A stretch of DNA of 64,000 nucleotides from NCBI RefSeq assembly GCF_020748185.1, contig NZ_JAHZMO010000005.1, positions 62,001 through 126,000 on the forward strand, in the 5' to 3' direction. Numbering within the stretch: position 1 is the first letter of the stretch; each line of letters starts with the position of its first letter. A model generated the notes under the pieces. The model was not told where the DNA came from. It worked only from the letters and a program-made list of their open reading frames with translations, and made no database searches. Positions 35,882 to 43,667 of the stretch are shown here, piece by piece. The DNA comes from Terrisporobacter petrolearius (GTDB lineage: Bacteria > Bacillota > Clostridia > Peptostreptococcales > Peptostreptococcaceae). Both the position numbers and the translations under genes were made by a program.

Positions 35882-35901
35882 AGCATCTTTTCCAAGATGC
35901 T
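35882..35901 (-). terminator. Terminator after the 39-residue membrane protein gene
   Basis: AGCATCTT (35882-35889) and AAGATGCT (35894-35901) form an 8-base stem with a 4-base loop; the minus-strand transcript then enters a U-run. Confidence 0.7.
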
Positions 35902-35915
35902 CTAATGTCTAATTG

Positions 35916-36035
35916 CTATTTCTTTTTGTTATTTTTATTTTGTTCTTCATCTTTTGCTCTTTTTTGTGACCAAATATTAGTTACTATTATAAATAATAAT
36001 ACAAGACTTCCCACTCTTATTATAGTTTGTACCAT
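35916..36035 (-). CDS. 39-residue single-span membrane protein
   Basis: A short gene beginning MVQTIIRVGSLVLLFIIVTN, with GGGGG six bases before the ATG and its own terminator just past the stop. One hydrophobic segment (residues 4-21) is followed by a charged Lys/Glu/Asn-rich tail (QKRAKDEEQNKNNKKK), predicted to face the cytoplasm. No family recognised. Support comes from the ribosome binding site, membrane segment, tail composition and terminator. Confidence 0.6.
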   Translation of the reverse strand: MVQTIIRVGSLVLLFIIVTNIWSQKRAKDEEQNKNNKKK

Positions 36036-36123
36036 ATTATCCCCCTAAATATATTACTATTTTAAAATTTTATCTCTTACTTAAATTATATACCAATTCA
36101 TCTTAGTTATCATTTATTTTACA

Positions 36124-36153
36124 TTGCTATTAGATACTTGCAACTGTTATAAT
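36124..36153 (+). promoter_or_regulatory. Promoter of the EamA transporter gene
   Basis: -35 TTGCTA (36124-36129), 18-base spacer, -10 TATAAT (36148-36153) preceded by TG one base before (extended -10). The start codon is 55 bases downstream. Confidence 0.6.
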
Positions 36154-36207
36154 TCACTTATTAATATATTTTTTAATTGAAAATAAAACTATAGGAGGGT
36201 AAATATT

Positions 36208-37140
36208 ATGAAGAAAAACTATCATTTTTATGCACTTATAACAATAGTATTTTGGGCTATGGCCTTTGTTTTTACTAGGCTTGCCCTTCAATATTTTGAT
36301 GTATACACACTAAGTTTTCTAAGATACTTATCAGCATCATTAACTTTAGTTGTAATTATTTATTTTATGAAAATTAATAAGCCTAAGAAAGAAGATTTTC
36401 TTACCTATTTACTTTCTGGATGTATTGGATTTTTTATCTATGTAATTCTATTCACAAAAGGTACAGGACTTGTAACTTCTGCCACTGCCAGTATTGTAAT
36501 TGCAATGGTTCCTGTATTTACAGCATTTTTAGCATCATTCTTTTATAAAGAAAAACTTAAAATGTATCAATGGCTTGCCATAGGAATTGAATTTATAGGA
36601 ATCTTGGTATTAACTTTAATGAACGGTACCTTATCTATTAATGAAGGTGTATTCTGGCTATTGCTAGCTGCACTTTGTCTAGCTACTTATAATTTGCTTC
36701 AAAGGAAATTAACAAAGAAGTATACAGCTTTAGAAGCTAGTACTTATAGTATTTTCATTGGAACTTTATTTTTATGCGTGTTCTTACCTTCATCTGTAGG
36801 TCCCACTTTACATGCTCCAATTGAACATATAATATATGTTTTAATTCTTGGAATATTTTCTTCTGCTCTTGCATATATTGCCTGGGCAAAGGCTATTTCT
36901 ATAGCTGAAAAAACTACCTATGTAAGTAATTATATGTTTGTTACGCCATTTTTGACTACAATATTAGGGTTTGTAATGATGGGTGAAGTTCCTGATAAAG
37001 CTACAGTTTTAGGTGGTATAATTATTTTAGCTGGATTATTTATGTTTAATAAAGAAAGTTTTTTAGAACCATTTAGAAATCAAAGGCTTACAACAGTAGA
37101 GTGCGCTACTTCTACTGATGAAAATGATTTAATAGAATAG
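36208..37140 (+). CDS. EamA/DMT-family metabolite exporter
   Basis: A 310-residue membrane protein with ten hydrophobic segments in two EamA repeats (about 5-140 and 150-285). Typical motifs are ALITIVFWAMAFVFTRLAL at the start and YIAWAKAISIAEKTTYVSNYMFVTPFLTTILGFVMMGE in the second repeat. DMT exporters of this type move amino acids or other metabolites out of the cell; substrate unknown. AGGAGGG precedes the ATG. Confidence 0.9.
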   Translation: MKKNYHFYALITIVFWAMAFVFTRLALQYFDVYTLSFLRYLSASLTLVVIIYFMKINKPKKEDFLTYLLSGCIGFFIYVILFTKGTGLVTSATASIVIAMVPVFTAFLASFFYKEKLKMYQWLAIGIEFIGILVLTLMNGTLSINEGVFWLLLAALCLATYNLLQRKLTKKYTALEASTYSIFIGTLFLCVFLPSSVGPTLHAPIEHIIYVLILGIFSSALAYIAWAKAISIAEKTTYVSNYMFVTPFLTTILGFVMMGEVPDKATVLGGIIILAGLFMFNKESFLEPFRNQRLTTVECATSTDENDLIE

Positions 37141-37147
37141 AAATTCT

Positions 37148-37191
37148 AAAAGCCTTCTATCAAAACCTTTTTTATTTTATAGGAGGCTTTT
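37148..37191. terminator. Terminator after the EamA gene
   Basis: Arms 37148-37160 (AAAAGCCTTCTAT) and 37179-37191 (ATAGGAGGCTTTT) pair over 13 bases with one G:U, followed by a T-run. Confidence 0.75.
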
Positions 37192-37255
37192 TTATACAAT
37201 ATTTTTATAATTAAATGTTTGTTTATATTCATAATCTGTTAAATTTTCTATTTAT

Positions 37256-37630
37256 TTAAATATCAGTTAGTGGATAAGGATGACTATGGTGAACATTCGT
37301 ATATATTAGATTATCATCTTTGTCATAAGAATATTTAATAGTAACTATTATCTTATCACCTATAGATACGTTTTTGCATAATTCTTTATTTTCTATGTAG
37401 TAACTTTCCCCATTATGTGATGCTTTAACTGTGCTAGTCTCTTCATGACTTATTATATTTATCATAGGCACATAACTTACCACACCTTTATGAGTAATAT
37501 AACACTCAACAGTCATTACATAAGTTCCAAATGAAATCCATTTAGTATCTTTAAATAACTTCACTTTTTTGTTTAAATTTAATCCTTCTGTACTATTTAT
37601 ACTTTCTTTTAATGACGATTTTTGGTTCAT
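37256..37630 (-). CDS. Hypothetical small soluble protein
   Basis: A 124-residue protein with no signal or membrane segment. It reads as a beta-rich domain (KWISFGTYVMTVECYITHKGVVSYVPMINII ... DKIIVTIKYSYDKDDNLIYTNVHHSHPYP). The His-rich end (HHSHPYPLTDI) might bind metal, but this is speculative. GGGGGGAT precedes the ATG. It lies 42 bases downstream of the PadR-linked membrane protein and may be the third gene of that operon. No family recognised. Confidence 0.55.
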   Translation of the reverse strand: MNQKSSLKESINSTEGLNLNKKVKLFKDTKWISFGTYVMTVECYITHKGVVSYVPMINIISHEETSTVKASHNGESYYIENKELCKNVSIGDKIIVTIKYSYDKDDNLIYTNVHHSHPYPLTDI

Positions 37631-37672
37631 ATATATCCCCCCATGAAATTTTATCTAAGACCTAACTATTAA

Positions 37673-38116
37673 TTAATCTTCTATAGTTTTCTTTAAAATG
37701 ACAATTATAATACTCAAAATAATTACTACACTTATTAATATGGTTAATACTACTATTAACCAAGTAGGCACCTTTTTATAAAAACTGTTATAAGTAACCA
37801 AACACGCTGCACCAAAAAACCAGCCAAAAGCATTAAGTATTTTTAATCTTAAGCTTGCTAATTTCTTTACTCTTTCCTTTTTTACATCTATTTTCTTTGT
37901 ATATATTGAGCGTAGTTCAACAGACGCTTCTTCATCGTTTCCCCCATCAAATTGTTCAATTGCTTTATTTTGTGCTTCATTTTCTGAATACCCTTGATTA
38001 ATATACTCTTTAGCAGAAGTTATCAAATGCTCTTTTATCTCTTCCTTTATTTCTTTTGCATCTTTACTATCATCATTTTTATACAATCTATTCAAATATC
38101 CCTCTATAGTTTTCAT
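37673..38116 (-). CDS. HAAS/permease-prefix domain membrane protein
   Basis: A 147-residue protein with an N-terminal helical domain (MKTIEGYLNRLYKNDDSKDAKEIKEEIKEHL ... GYSENEAQNKAIEQFDG), a pattern shared by DUF1700/HAAS and permease-prefix proteins, then two transmembrane segments (about 92-110 and 117-140). The gene starts 3 bases after the PadR regulator. PadR plus HAAS-type membrane protein is a frequent pair in Firmicutes; the regulator probably controls this protein's expression. Confidence 0.75.
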   Translation of the reverse strand: MKTIEGYLNRLYKNDDSKDAKEIKEEIKEHLITSAKEYINQGYSENEAQNKAIEQFDGGNDEEASVELRSIYTKKIDVKKERVKKLASLRLKILNAFGWFFGAACLVTYNSFYKKVPTWLIVVLTILISVVIILSIIIVILKKTIED

Positions 38117-38119
38117 AAT

Positions 38120-38449
38120 TTATTTCCCCTTATTTAAAAATTTATTCATAACTTCTTGTATAAAATTCCACTCTTCAATCTTTACATGCAAGTCTTCTTT
38201 TCCTTCTTTTGTTATATTGTAGTATTTTCTTCTGCCTCCTGAATCTTGATTGTCACCCCAATAAGACTTTATCAATCCTTTAGATTCTAATCTTTTTAAT
38301 GAAACATACATTGTACTTTCTTTAAGTTCAAATGTGGTCTCATCCTTAACTATTTTGGCAATTTCATACCCATAAGAATCTTCATGATTTAGTATTGATA
38401 AAATCAAAGTATCAATATGACCTTTTAGTAATTCTTTATTTAAATTCAC
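38120..38449 (-). CDS. PadR family transcriptional regulator
   Basis: A 109-residue winged-helix regulator: KGHIDTLILSILNHEDSYGYEIAK (recognition domain), KESTMYVSLKRLESKGLIKSYWGD and GGRRKYYNITKEGKEDL (wing) are textbook PadR. Initiation is set at GTG 38449 (MNLNKELLKG) because an earlier in-frame GTG at 38461 is part of the GGGAGGTG ribosome binding site. An inverted repeat in its promoter (38470-38497) suggests autoregulation. It forms an operon with the HAAS-domain protein. Confidence 0.92.
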   Translation of the reverse strand: MNLNKELLKGHIDTLILSILNHEDSYGYEIAKIVKDETTFELKESTMYVSLKRLESKGLIKSYWGDNQDSGGRRKYYNITKEGKEDLHVKIEEWNFIQEVMNKFLNKGK

Positions 38450-38469
38450 AAACTTATTCACCTCCCTTT

Positions 38470-38497
38470 ATGTACTACCTCATTATATGAAGTACAT
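38470..38497. promoter_or_regulatory. Candidate PadR operator over the -10 box
   Basis: ATGTACT (38470-38476) and AGTACAT (38491-38497) are perfect complements. The 14 bases between them hold the minus-strand -10 box TATAAT (38487-38482). PadR regulators bind ATGT/ACAT-type palindromes, so this is a plausible autoregulatory site. Confidence 0.6.
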
Positions 38498-38548
38498 TGT
38501 ATTTTAATAGTATATTGTTTTCTATTACTTTGCAATAACAAATTATAT

Positions 38549-38585
38549 AAAAATAACCTTCTATTATAAATAGAAGGTTATTTTT
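38549..38585. terminator. Hairpin terminator
   Basis: A perfect 17-base stem (38549-38565 and 38569-38585, core ATAACCTTCTATT) with a 3-base loop and flanking A/T runs. It lies between the PadR operon and the PsiE-like gene. Confidence 0.75.
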
Positions 38586-38716
38586 ATAACAATTTTATTT
38601 TCACTGTCTAGTTCATTTATTTTAAAACTTAAACTACTTTATTGCTTACTTCTGCACTAACTTCATTACATTTTATTAAGGCTATCTTATAATTCATAAT
38701 GTCAATATTTTATTGT

Positions 38717-39214
38717 TTATTTATTACTTAGATTAATGGTAACTCTATCTTTAACATTATTTTTAATACTTTTTTTATTTTCTGATACATTAAGTCTGTA
38801 TAATTTACTTAAACTCCAACCTTTCTCTTCTGCTCCCAATAAGTATTTTCTTATAGCAAATATTAATCCTATAGAAAGAACCCCTAATAATAAGTCGGCC
38901 ATACCTGCTGTTTTTGGAAGTAATATAAGCTTTCTAGCTATTGCACATAATAATACTTCTATCAATACACCTGGTATGTGTAGGCTAAGCATAACAACAA
39001 GCTCTACTCCTATTACTAATAGTAATCCTTGTGCTAAAAAACTATTTAATTGAGTGTATTCAACTGGTGTTTTAAAATCTATTATATATGCCTCATATAT
39101 ACTTCTCATCAAATCTACCATTCCTAACAATACAAGTATAAGTATAATTACTGATAATGCTATTTCAAAATACCTTGAAGCCTTTAATAATGTTTTATCG
39201 TGTATATTTATCAT
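38717..39214 (-). CDS. PsiE-like four-helix membrane protein
   Basis: A 165-residue protein with hydrophobic segments around residues 14-36, 58-80, 82-98 and 102-122, and a basic cytoplasmic tail. LLVIGVELVVMLSLHIPGVLIEVLLCAIARKLIL resembles the PsiE (phosphate-starvation-inducible E) family core. Function unknown; the family call is moderate. It stands alone downstream of the oad operon. Confidence 0.55.
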   Translation of the reverse strand: MINIHDKTLLKASRYFEIALSVIILILVLLGMVDLMRSIYEAYIIDFKTPVEYTQLNSFLAQGLLLVIGVELVVMLSLHIPGVLIEVLLCAIARKLILLPKTAGMADLLLGVLSIGLIFAIRKYLLGAEEKGWSLSKLYRLNVSENKKSIKNNVKDRVTINLSNK

Positions 39215-39291
39215 CGTAAATTTTCCTTTTGGAAATACATTTATTTTTTATAACTATTTTATCAGAACCTATTTAAGTTTTTATTTATAAA

Positions 39292-40425
39292 TTATGCACC
39301 AAATACTTTAAGTAAAATACCCGCTGCTATTGCTGATCCTATGACTCCTGAAACATTTGGAGACATGGCATGCATCAATAAAAAGTTTGAAGGATTTTCT
39401 TCTTGTCCAACTTTTTGAACAACTCTCGATGACATAGGTACTGCTGAAACCCCAGCTGCACCTATCATTGGGTTTACTTTTCCTCCAGTTAGTTTGCACA
39501 TTAGTTTTCCACCTAAGACACCTGAAGCAGTTCCTACTGAGAATGCTGCAAGTCCCATTGCTATTATTCCAAGAGTTTGAGTACTTAATAATGTTTCTGC
39601 ATTAGTTGTAGCTCCAACTGTTAATCCTAATAATATAGTTATTATATACATTAATGAACTTTGAGCTGTTTCTACTAATTTAGGAACAAGCCCTGATTCT
39701 TTTATTAAGTTTCCAAACATTAACATACCTACAAGGGATGCAGATGTAGGAAGTAATCCTATAACTACTATCATAACTACTATTGGGAATATTATTTTTT
39801 CTTTTTGAGAAACTGGTCTCGTTTGTTCCATTTTTATAGCTCTCTCTTCTTTAGTTGTAAGAGCTTTTATTATTGGCGGTTGGATAACTGGTACTAAAGC
39901 CATATATGAATATGCTGCTAGAGCTATTGTTCCTAATAAGTGTGGCGCTAAAGCACCTGTTGTTTGTATTGCAGTTGGTCCATCTGCTCCGCCGATTATA
40001 CCAATTGATGCTGCTTCTGGACCTGTAAATCCTAAAGCTATTGCTCCTAAGAATGCAAAAAATACACCAAATTGTGCTGCTCCACCAAGTAACATTGTTT
40101 TAGGGTTTGCTATCATTGGTCCGAAGTCTGTACCGGCACCTATACATAAGAATATTAATGGTGGGTAGATACCAAGTTTTACACCCTGATACAGGTAGTA
40201 TAATAATCCACCTTTTTCACTGTCTGTTGCTGCTTTCATTAAATCTACACCTGGCATATTTGCAAGTAACATTCCAGTTGCTATTGGTATTAATAAATAA
40301 GGTTCATACCCCTTTGCTATGGCTAAGTATAAGAAAAAGCAAGCTAAGGCTATAACTATTACTTGTTTAATGTCCATTTGTGCGAATCCCGATTCCATTA
40401 TGAAGTCTAATATCATTTGACCCAT
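39292..40425 (-). CDS. oadB: Na+-translocating oxaloacetate decarboxylase beta subunit
   Basis: A 377-residue membrane carboxybiotin decarboxylase with about nine or more hydrophobic segments. GIIGGADGPTAIQTTGALAPHLLG and AAGVSAVPMSSRVVQKVGQEENPSNFLLMHAMSPNVSGVIGSAIAAG carry the conserved Asp, Ser and Arg of Na+ sites in OadB/GcdB/MmdB. It releases CO2 from carboxybiotin and pumps Na+ out. It is the last gene of the oadA - oadG - biotin carrier - oadB operon. Context with citrate lyase favours oxaloacetate over methylmalonyl-CoA or glutaconyl-CoA. Confidence 0.93.
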   Translation of the reverse strand: MGQMILDFIMESGFAQMDIKQVIVIALACFFLYLAIAKGYEPYLLIPIATGMLLANMPGVDLMKAATDSEKGGLLYYLYQGVKLGIYPPLIFLCIGAGTDFGPMIANPKTMLLGGAAQFGVFFAFLGAIALGFTGPEAASIGIIGGADGPTAIQTTGALAPHLLGTIALAAYSYMALVPVIQPPIIKALTTKEERAIKMEQTRPVSQKEKIIFPIVVMIVVIGLLPTSASLVGMLMFGNLIKESGLVPKLVETAQSSLMYIITILLGLTVGATTNAETLLSTQTLGIIAMGLAAFSVGTASGVLGGKLMCKLTGGKVNPMIGAAGVSAVPMSSRVVQKVGQEENPSNFLLMHAMSPNVSGVIGSAIAAGILLKVFGA

Positions 40426-40453
40426 ATCATTTACCTCCTTAAGCTGTTTTTAC

Positions 40454-40795
40454 TTATGCTACTTGCAAAATTATATCTCCAAGATTTACGTTTTGTCCTT
40501 TTTCCACATGTATAGCAGATACTTTACCATCAACTGGTGATACTATTTCATTTTCCATTTTCATAGCTTCTAATACTGCTAATACATCACCCTTTTTAAC
40601 AGTTTGACCTTCTTTAACTAATATGTTAAACATACTTCCTTGTAATGGTGCCACTACTTCATGTCCTTCTCCTGCTTGTTCAGACGATTGCGCTGGTGCA
40701 GCACACATGCTTGGCTTTTTCCCTGCTTTTACTTCTTCTATTTCTACTTCATAAACTTTTCCATTTAATTTAACATTGTATGTTTTTATATTCAT
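40454..40795 (-). CDS. Biotin carrier protein of oxaloacetate decarboxylase
   Basis: A 113-residue protein. The biotinylated Lys sits in VLEAMKMENEIVSP (about residue 82), in an 80-residue biotinyl domain (VVAPLQGSMFNILVKEGQTVKKGD ... GQNVNLGDIILQVA). A short N-terminal beta segment and a Pro/Ala linker precede it. The decarboxylase alpha subunit here lacks its own biotin domain, so this separate protein carries CO2 from alpha to beta. Confidence 0.92.
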   Translation of the reverse strand: MNIKTYNVKLNGKVYEVEIEEVKAGKKPSMCAAPAQSSEQAGEGHEVVAPLQGSMFNILVKEGQTVKKGDVLAVLEAMKMENEIVSPVDGKVSAIHVEKGQNVNLGDIILQVA

Positions 40796-40841
40796 TTTTA
40801 TCTCCCTTTCATTTTATGTATTTTAATTGTTTTAATAAAAA

Positions 40842-41108
40842 TTATTTAACTCTTTTTATACTTCTAATATGGAAGTTAGTGTGTTGAACTTGTTCTGCAG
40901 CTATTATAGATGTTACTAAAGCTGCAACTATTTTTTCTTCGTCATTATCTTCTACCACTTTATTTACAACTGGTTTAACCTTAGGTTGTTCAGGTTTAAA
41001 TAAAAATTTAAATAAACTTAATATAAGTGCTATTAAAGCCAAAGTAGCTAAAACTATCGCCATACTTGATACTGTAATAGAGATAGCTTCCATAAATGTT
41101 GTTTGCAT
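40842..41108 (-). CDS. oadG: Oxaloacetate decarboxylase gamma-type subunit (OadG)
   Basis: An 88-residue protein with one N-terminal transmembrane segment (ISITVSSMAIVLATLALIALILSLF) and a charged cytoplasmic tail (EDNDEEKIVAALVTSIIAAEQVQHTNFHIRSIKRVK). This is the OadG architecture, which assembles alpha and beta. Start 41108 (MQTTFMEA) is chosen from AGGTGG five bases upstream; a GTG three codons earlier overlaps it. Confidence 0.82.
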   Translation of the reverse strand: MQTTFMEAISITVSSMAIVLATLALIALILSLFKFLFKPEQPKVKPVVNKVVEDNDEEKIVAALVTSIIAAEQVQHTNFHIRSIKRVK

Positions 41109-41124
41109 ATTAACCACCTATTCT

Positions 41125-42540
41125 CTACATAGTTACTTCTATGTGTGTTATATTACTTTCTACTGTTTTTTCTTCTTTTTCTTCTACTACTGGTGTAGAT
41201 TTATTATATTTAACTTCTAAATATTTTGGAGCAATTTGTGGGAATAACGCGTAAGCTAATACGTCTTCATCATTTTGAGCTAAATGTTTTATTTCTTTTT
41301 TCATTGCCTCAAATTCACTTCCTATTAAATCTGCTGGTCTCACTGTTATTACTTCTTCATCTCCAATTATTATTTTTTTAATTTCTTCATCTATCTCAGC
41401 TGGAGCTTGTCCATATAATCCTTTTACATAGTCTTTAATTTCTTTTGGAACCATTTTATATCTTTGTCCAGTTAAAACATTAAATAATGCTTGAGTTCCA
41501 ACCATTTGACTAAGTGGTGTAACTAGAGGAGGATATCCTAAGTCTTTTCTAACTCTTGGTACTTCGTTTAATACTTCTTCGTATTTACTTTCTGCACCTT
41601 GTTGCTTCATTTGAGATAATAGATTTGATAACATTCCTCCTGGAACTTGATATTTTAAAGTTTGGGGATCTGTTAATAATACCTTAGGGTTTAATATTCC
41701 TTCTTCCATGTATTTATCTCTTATTGGTTTGAAGTATTCAGCTACTTCTAAAAGAGCATCCATATCTAATTGTGGATTTCTATCCATTTCTCCTAAACTT
41801 ACTGCTATAGATTCTGTTGGTGGCTGACTTGTTCCACCACTAAGTGGTGATATTGCAGTGTCGATAATATCTACTCCAGCTTCAACAGCTTTCATATATG
41901 TCATTTCTGCTATCCCACCTGTACAATGAGTATGTAATTCTATTGGTAATTTAGTAGTTGATTTTAATTTTTTAACTAAGTCATATGCATTATATGGAGT
42001 TAAAACTCCTGCCATATCTTTTATACATATAGAATCCGCACCCATTCTCTCAACAATCTTAACTAGTTCTACATAGTACTCAGTTGTATGAACTGGACTT
42101 GTTGTATAGGATATTGCAACTTGGCAATGTCCTTTGTATTTTTTTATAGCTTTCATAGATTCTTCTAGGTTTCTAACATCATTTAGCGCATCGAAAACTC
42201 TTATTATATCTATTCCGTTTTTTATAGATAATTCTATAAATCTGTCTACTGTGTCATCTCCATAATGTCTATATCCTAATAAATTTTGACCTCTAAGTAA
42301 CATTTGCAATTTTGTATTTTTTACATGTTTTCTTATAAGTCTAAGTCTTTCCCAAGGATCTTCATTTAAAAAACGTATGCATGAGTCAAATGTAGCACCT
42401 CCCCAAACTTCCATTGAGTAGTATCCTACTTTATCCATAGTTTCTAAGATTGGTATTATTTCATCTGTCCTAAGTCTAGTAGCCATTAAGGATTGATGCC
42501 CATCTCTTAGTGCCGTTTCAGTTATTTTTAACTTACTCAT
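41125..42540 (-). CDS. oadA: Oxaloacetate decarboxylase alpha subunit (carboxyltransferase)
   Basis: A 471-residue cytosolic carboxyltransferase. The N-terminal TIM barrel starts KITETALRDGHQSLMATRLRT; SICIKDMAGVLTPYNAYDLV carries the carboxyl-transfer Lys and LPIELHTHCTGG the metal-binding His pair. The PYC/OADA conserved domain follows, but no biotin domain, consistent with the separate carrier gene. Start at 42540 (MSKLKIT) has GGGAGG about 13 bases upstream, slightly far; ATG 42561 is an alternative. It transfers CO2 from oxaloacetate to biotin, giving pyruvate. Promoter and direct-repeat box lie upstream at 42643-42686. Confidence 0.93.
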   Translation of the reverse strand: MSKLKITETALRDGHQSLMATRLRTDEIIPILETMDKVGYYSMEVWGGATFDSCIRFLNEDPWERLRLIRKHVKNTKLQMLLRGQNLLGYRHYGDDTVDRFIELSIKNGIDIIRVFDALNDVRNLEESMKAIKKYKGHCQVAISYTTSPVHTTEYYVELVKIVERMGADSICIKDMAGVLTPYNAYDLVKKLKSTTKLPIELHTHCTGGIAEMTYMKAVEAGVDIIDTAISPLSGGTSQPPTESIAVSLGEMDRNPQLDMDALLEVAEYFKPIRDKYMEEGILNPKVLLTDPQTLKYQVPGGMLSNLLSQMKQQGAESKYEEVLNEVPRVRKDLGYPPLVTPLSQMVGTQALFNVLTGQRYKMVPKEIKDYVKGLYGQAPAEIDEEIKKIIIGDEEVITVRPADLIGSEFEAMKKEIKHLAQNDEDVLAYALFPQIAPKYLEVKYNKSTPVVEEKEEKTVESNITHIEVTM

Positions 42541-42642
42541 CTTATTGTGTATTCCTCCCATAAATATATCTAAGAATAACATTTCCATAATTTTGTACAA
42601 TGCTTCTTATTTCAGTTATTCCGTATTTCCTATGCATAATTT

Positions 42643-42671
42643 ATTATATATATCAAATTATCTTATACCAA
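42643..42671 (-). promoter_or_regulatory. oadA: Promoter of the oad operon
   Basis: -35 TTGGTA (42671-42666), 17-base spacer, -10 TATAAT (42648-42643) on the minus strand. The direct-repeat box at 42672-42686 abuts the -35, the placement expected for a class II activator. Confidence 0.65.
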
Positions 42672-42686
42672 GTTCTTTTAGTGTTC
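42672..42686 (-). promoter_or_regulatory. Direct-repeat box GAAC-N7-GAAC upstream of oadA
   Basis: The minus strand reads GAACACTAAAAGAAC, two AAAAGAAC units 11 bases apart. The box upstream of citD (50886-50900) reads GAACATCAAAAGAAC: 13 of 15 bases identical, same strand relation to its operon. A shared activator site for the citrate regulon is likely. Confidence 0.55.
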
Positions 42687-42924
42687 TTTTCACTTGTCTA
42701 AATTTGTTTTTTATTGTATTATATTGTTAAATTTAAATCATTTTTTATGTATTAAGGCTAAATATCATATGCAATTAATATAAATTTATGTATTGATATT
42801 AGCTAGTAATTCATACAACTATTTCTATTTTTAGTATGCGCTAGCAATGGTTTATCCCTCTATAAATCGTTTGCCTGACTACAATTAGATTAATGTAAAT
42901 ATATTTATTGGAAAGGAAAAAATT

Positions 42925-43608
42925 ATGAGAAATTGGATGAATGAATTTGTCTACAATACTGATTTATCACAAAATAGACCTATAAAAGATGTAGTCTACG
43001 AAAGCATAAAAAAAACATTAATTGAACATAAAGTTCCTGCTGGAGAACGATTTATAGAAAAAGAATACTCAGACAGACTTAATATAAGTAGAACTCCTGT
43101 TAGAGAATCTCTTAAACAATTAGAAAAAGAAGGATTGGTAAAATATGTTCCTAGACTAGGCGTTGTCGTTAACAGAATAACTAAAGAAGATGTTATAGAA
43201 ATATATAAAATAAGAAGTTCTCTAGAACTATTAGTAGCGACAGAATCCATGAAGTATATTACCCAATCAGATGTTGATAGAATTACAAAATTATTAGATG
43301 AAACACACGAGGCTAACCTAAGAGATGATATAAATAATGTTATAGAATTATTTGGTGAATTCAACTCTCAACTTTATGAGCTAAGTAAAATGAAAATATT
43401 ACCTAATATGATATCTAATTTAAATAATTACCTTCATCGATTTAGAACTATTTCTATAGAAGATAGTATTAGAAGAGAAAAGGCAATACTAGAGCATAGA
43501 CAAATTATAAAATCTATAGTAGAACGTGATAGAGACTTATCCGAAATGATAATCAAAAAACATTTATACGATTCATTAGATGTAGTTTTGCAAGAATTTA
43601 ATATATAG
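42925..43608 (+). CDS. GntR family (FCD-type) regulator of citrate genes, CitO-like
   Basis: A 227-residue regulator: N-terminal winged helix (YESIKKTLIEHKVPAGERFIEKEYSDRLNISRTPVRESLKQLEKEGLVKYVPRLGVVV) and a C-terminal all-helical FCD ligand domain (about 85-220) with conserved Asp/His positions (e.g. EHRQIIKSIVERD). FCD-type GntR proteins sense organic acids; CitO of Enterococcus, a citrate-responsive activator, lies in the same kind of locus. It is divergent from the oad operon and convergent with citXG. Its role as citrate sensor is inferred. Confidence 0.85.
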   Translation: MRNWMNEFVYNTDLSQNRPIKDVVYESIKKTLIEHKVPAGERFIEKEYSDRLNISRTPVRESLKQLEKEGLVKYVPRLGVVVNRITKEDVIEIYKIRSSLELLVATESMKYITQSDVDRITKLLDETHEANLRDDINNVIELFGEFNSQLYELSKMKILPNMISNLNNYLHRFRTISIEDSIRREKAILEHRQIIKSIVERDRDLSEMIIKKHLYDSLDVVLQEFNI

Positions 43609-43612
43609 ATAT

Positions 43613-43657
43613 AAAAAATCCTATTGTATATTTGTATCATCTACAATAGGATTTTTT
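43613..43657. terminator. Bidirectional terminator between the GntR gene and citXG
   Basis: A perfect 16-base stem (43613-43628 and 43642-43657, core AAAAAATCCTATTGTA) with T-runs on both strands. Confidence 0.88.
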
Positions 43658-43667
43658 AATTTACAAA

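Noticed and set aside
42846-42875. Possible cre site in the GntR/oadA divergent region (around AAATCGTTTGCC)
   Set aside because: The centre fits but both flanks deviate from the cre consensus at several positions.
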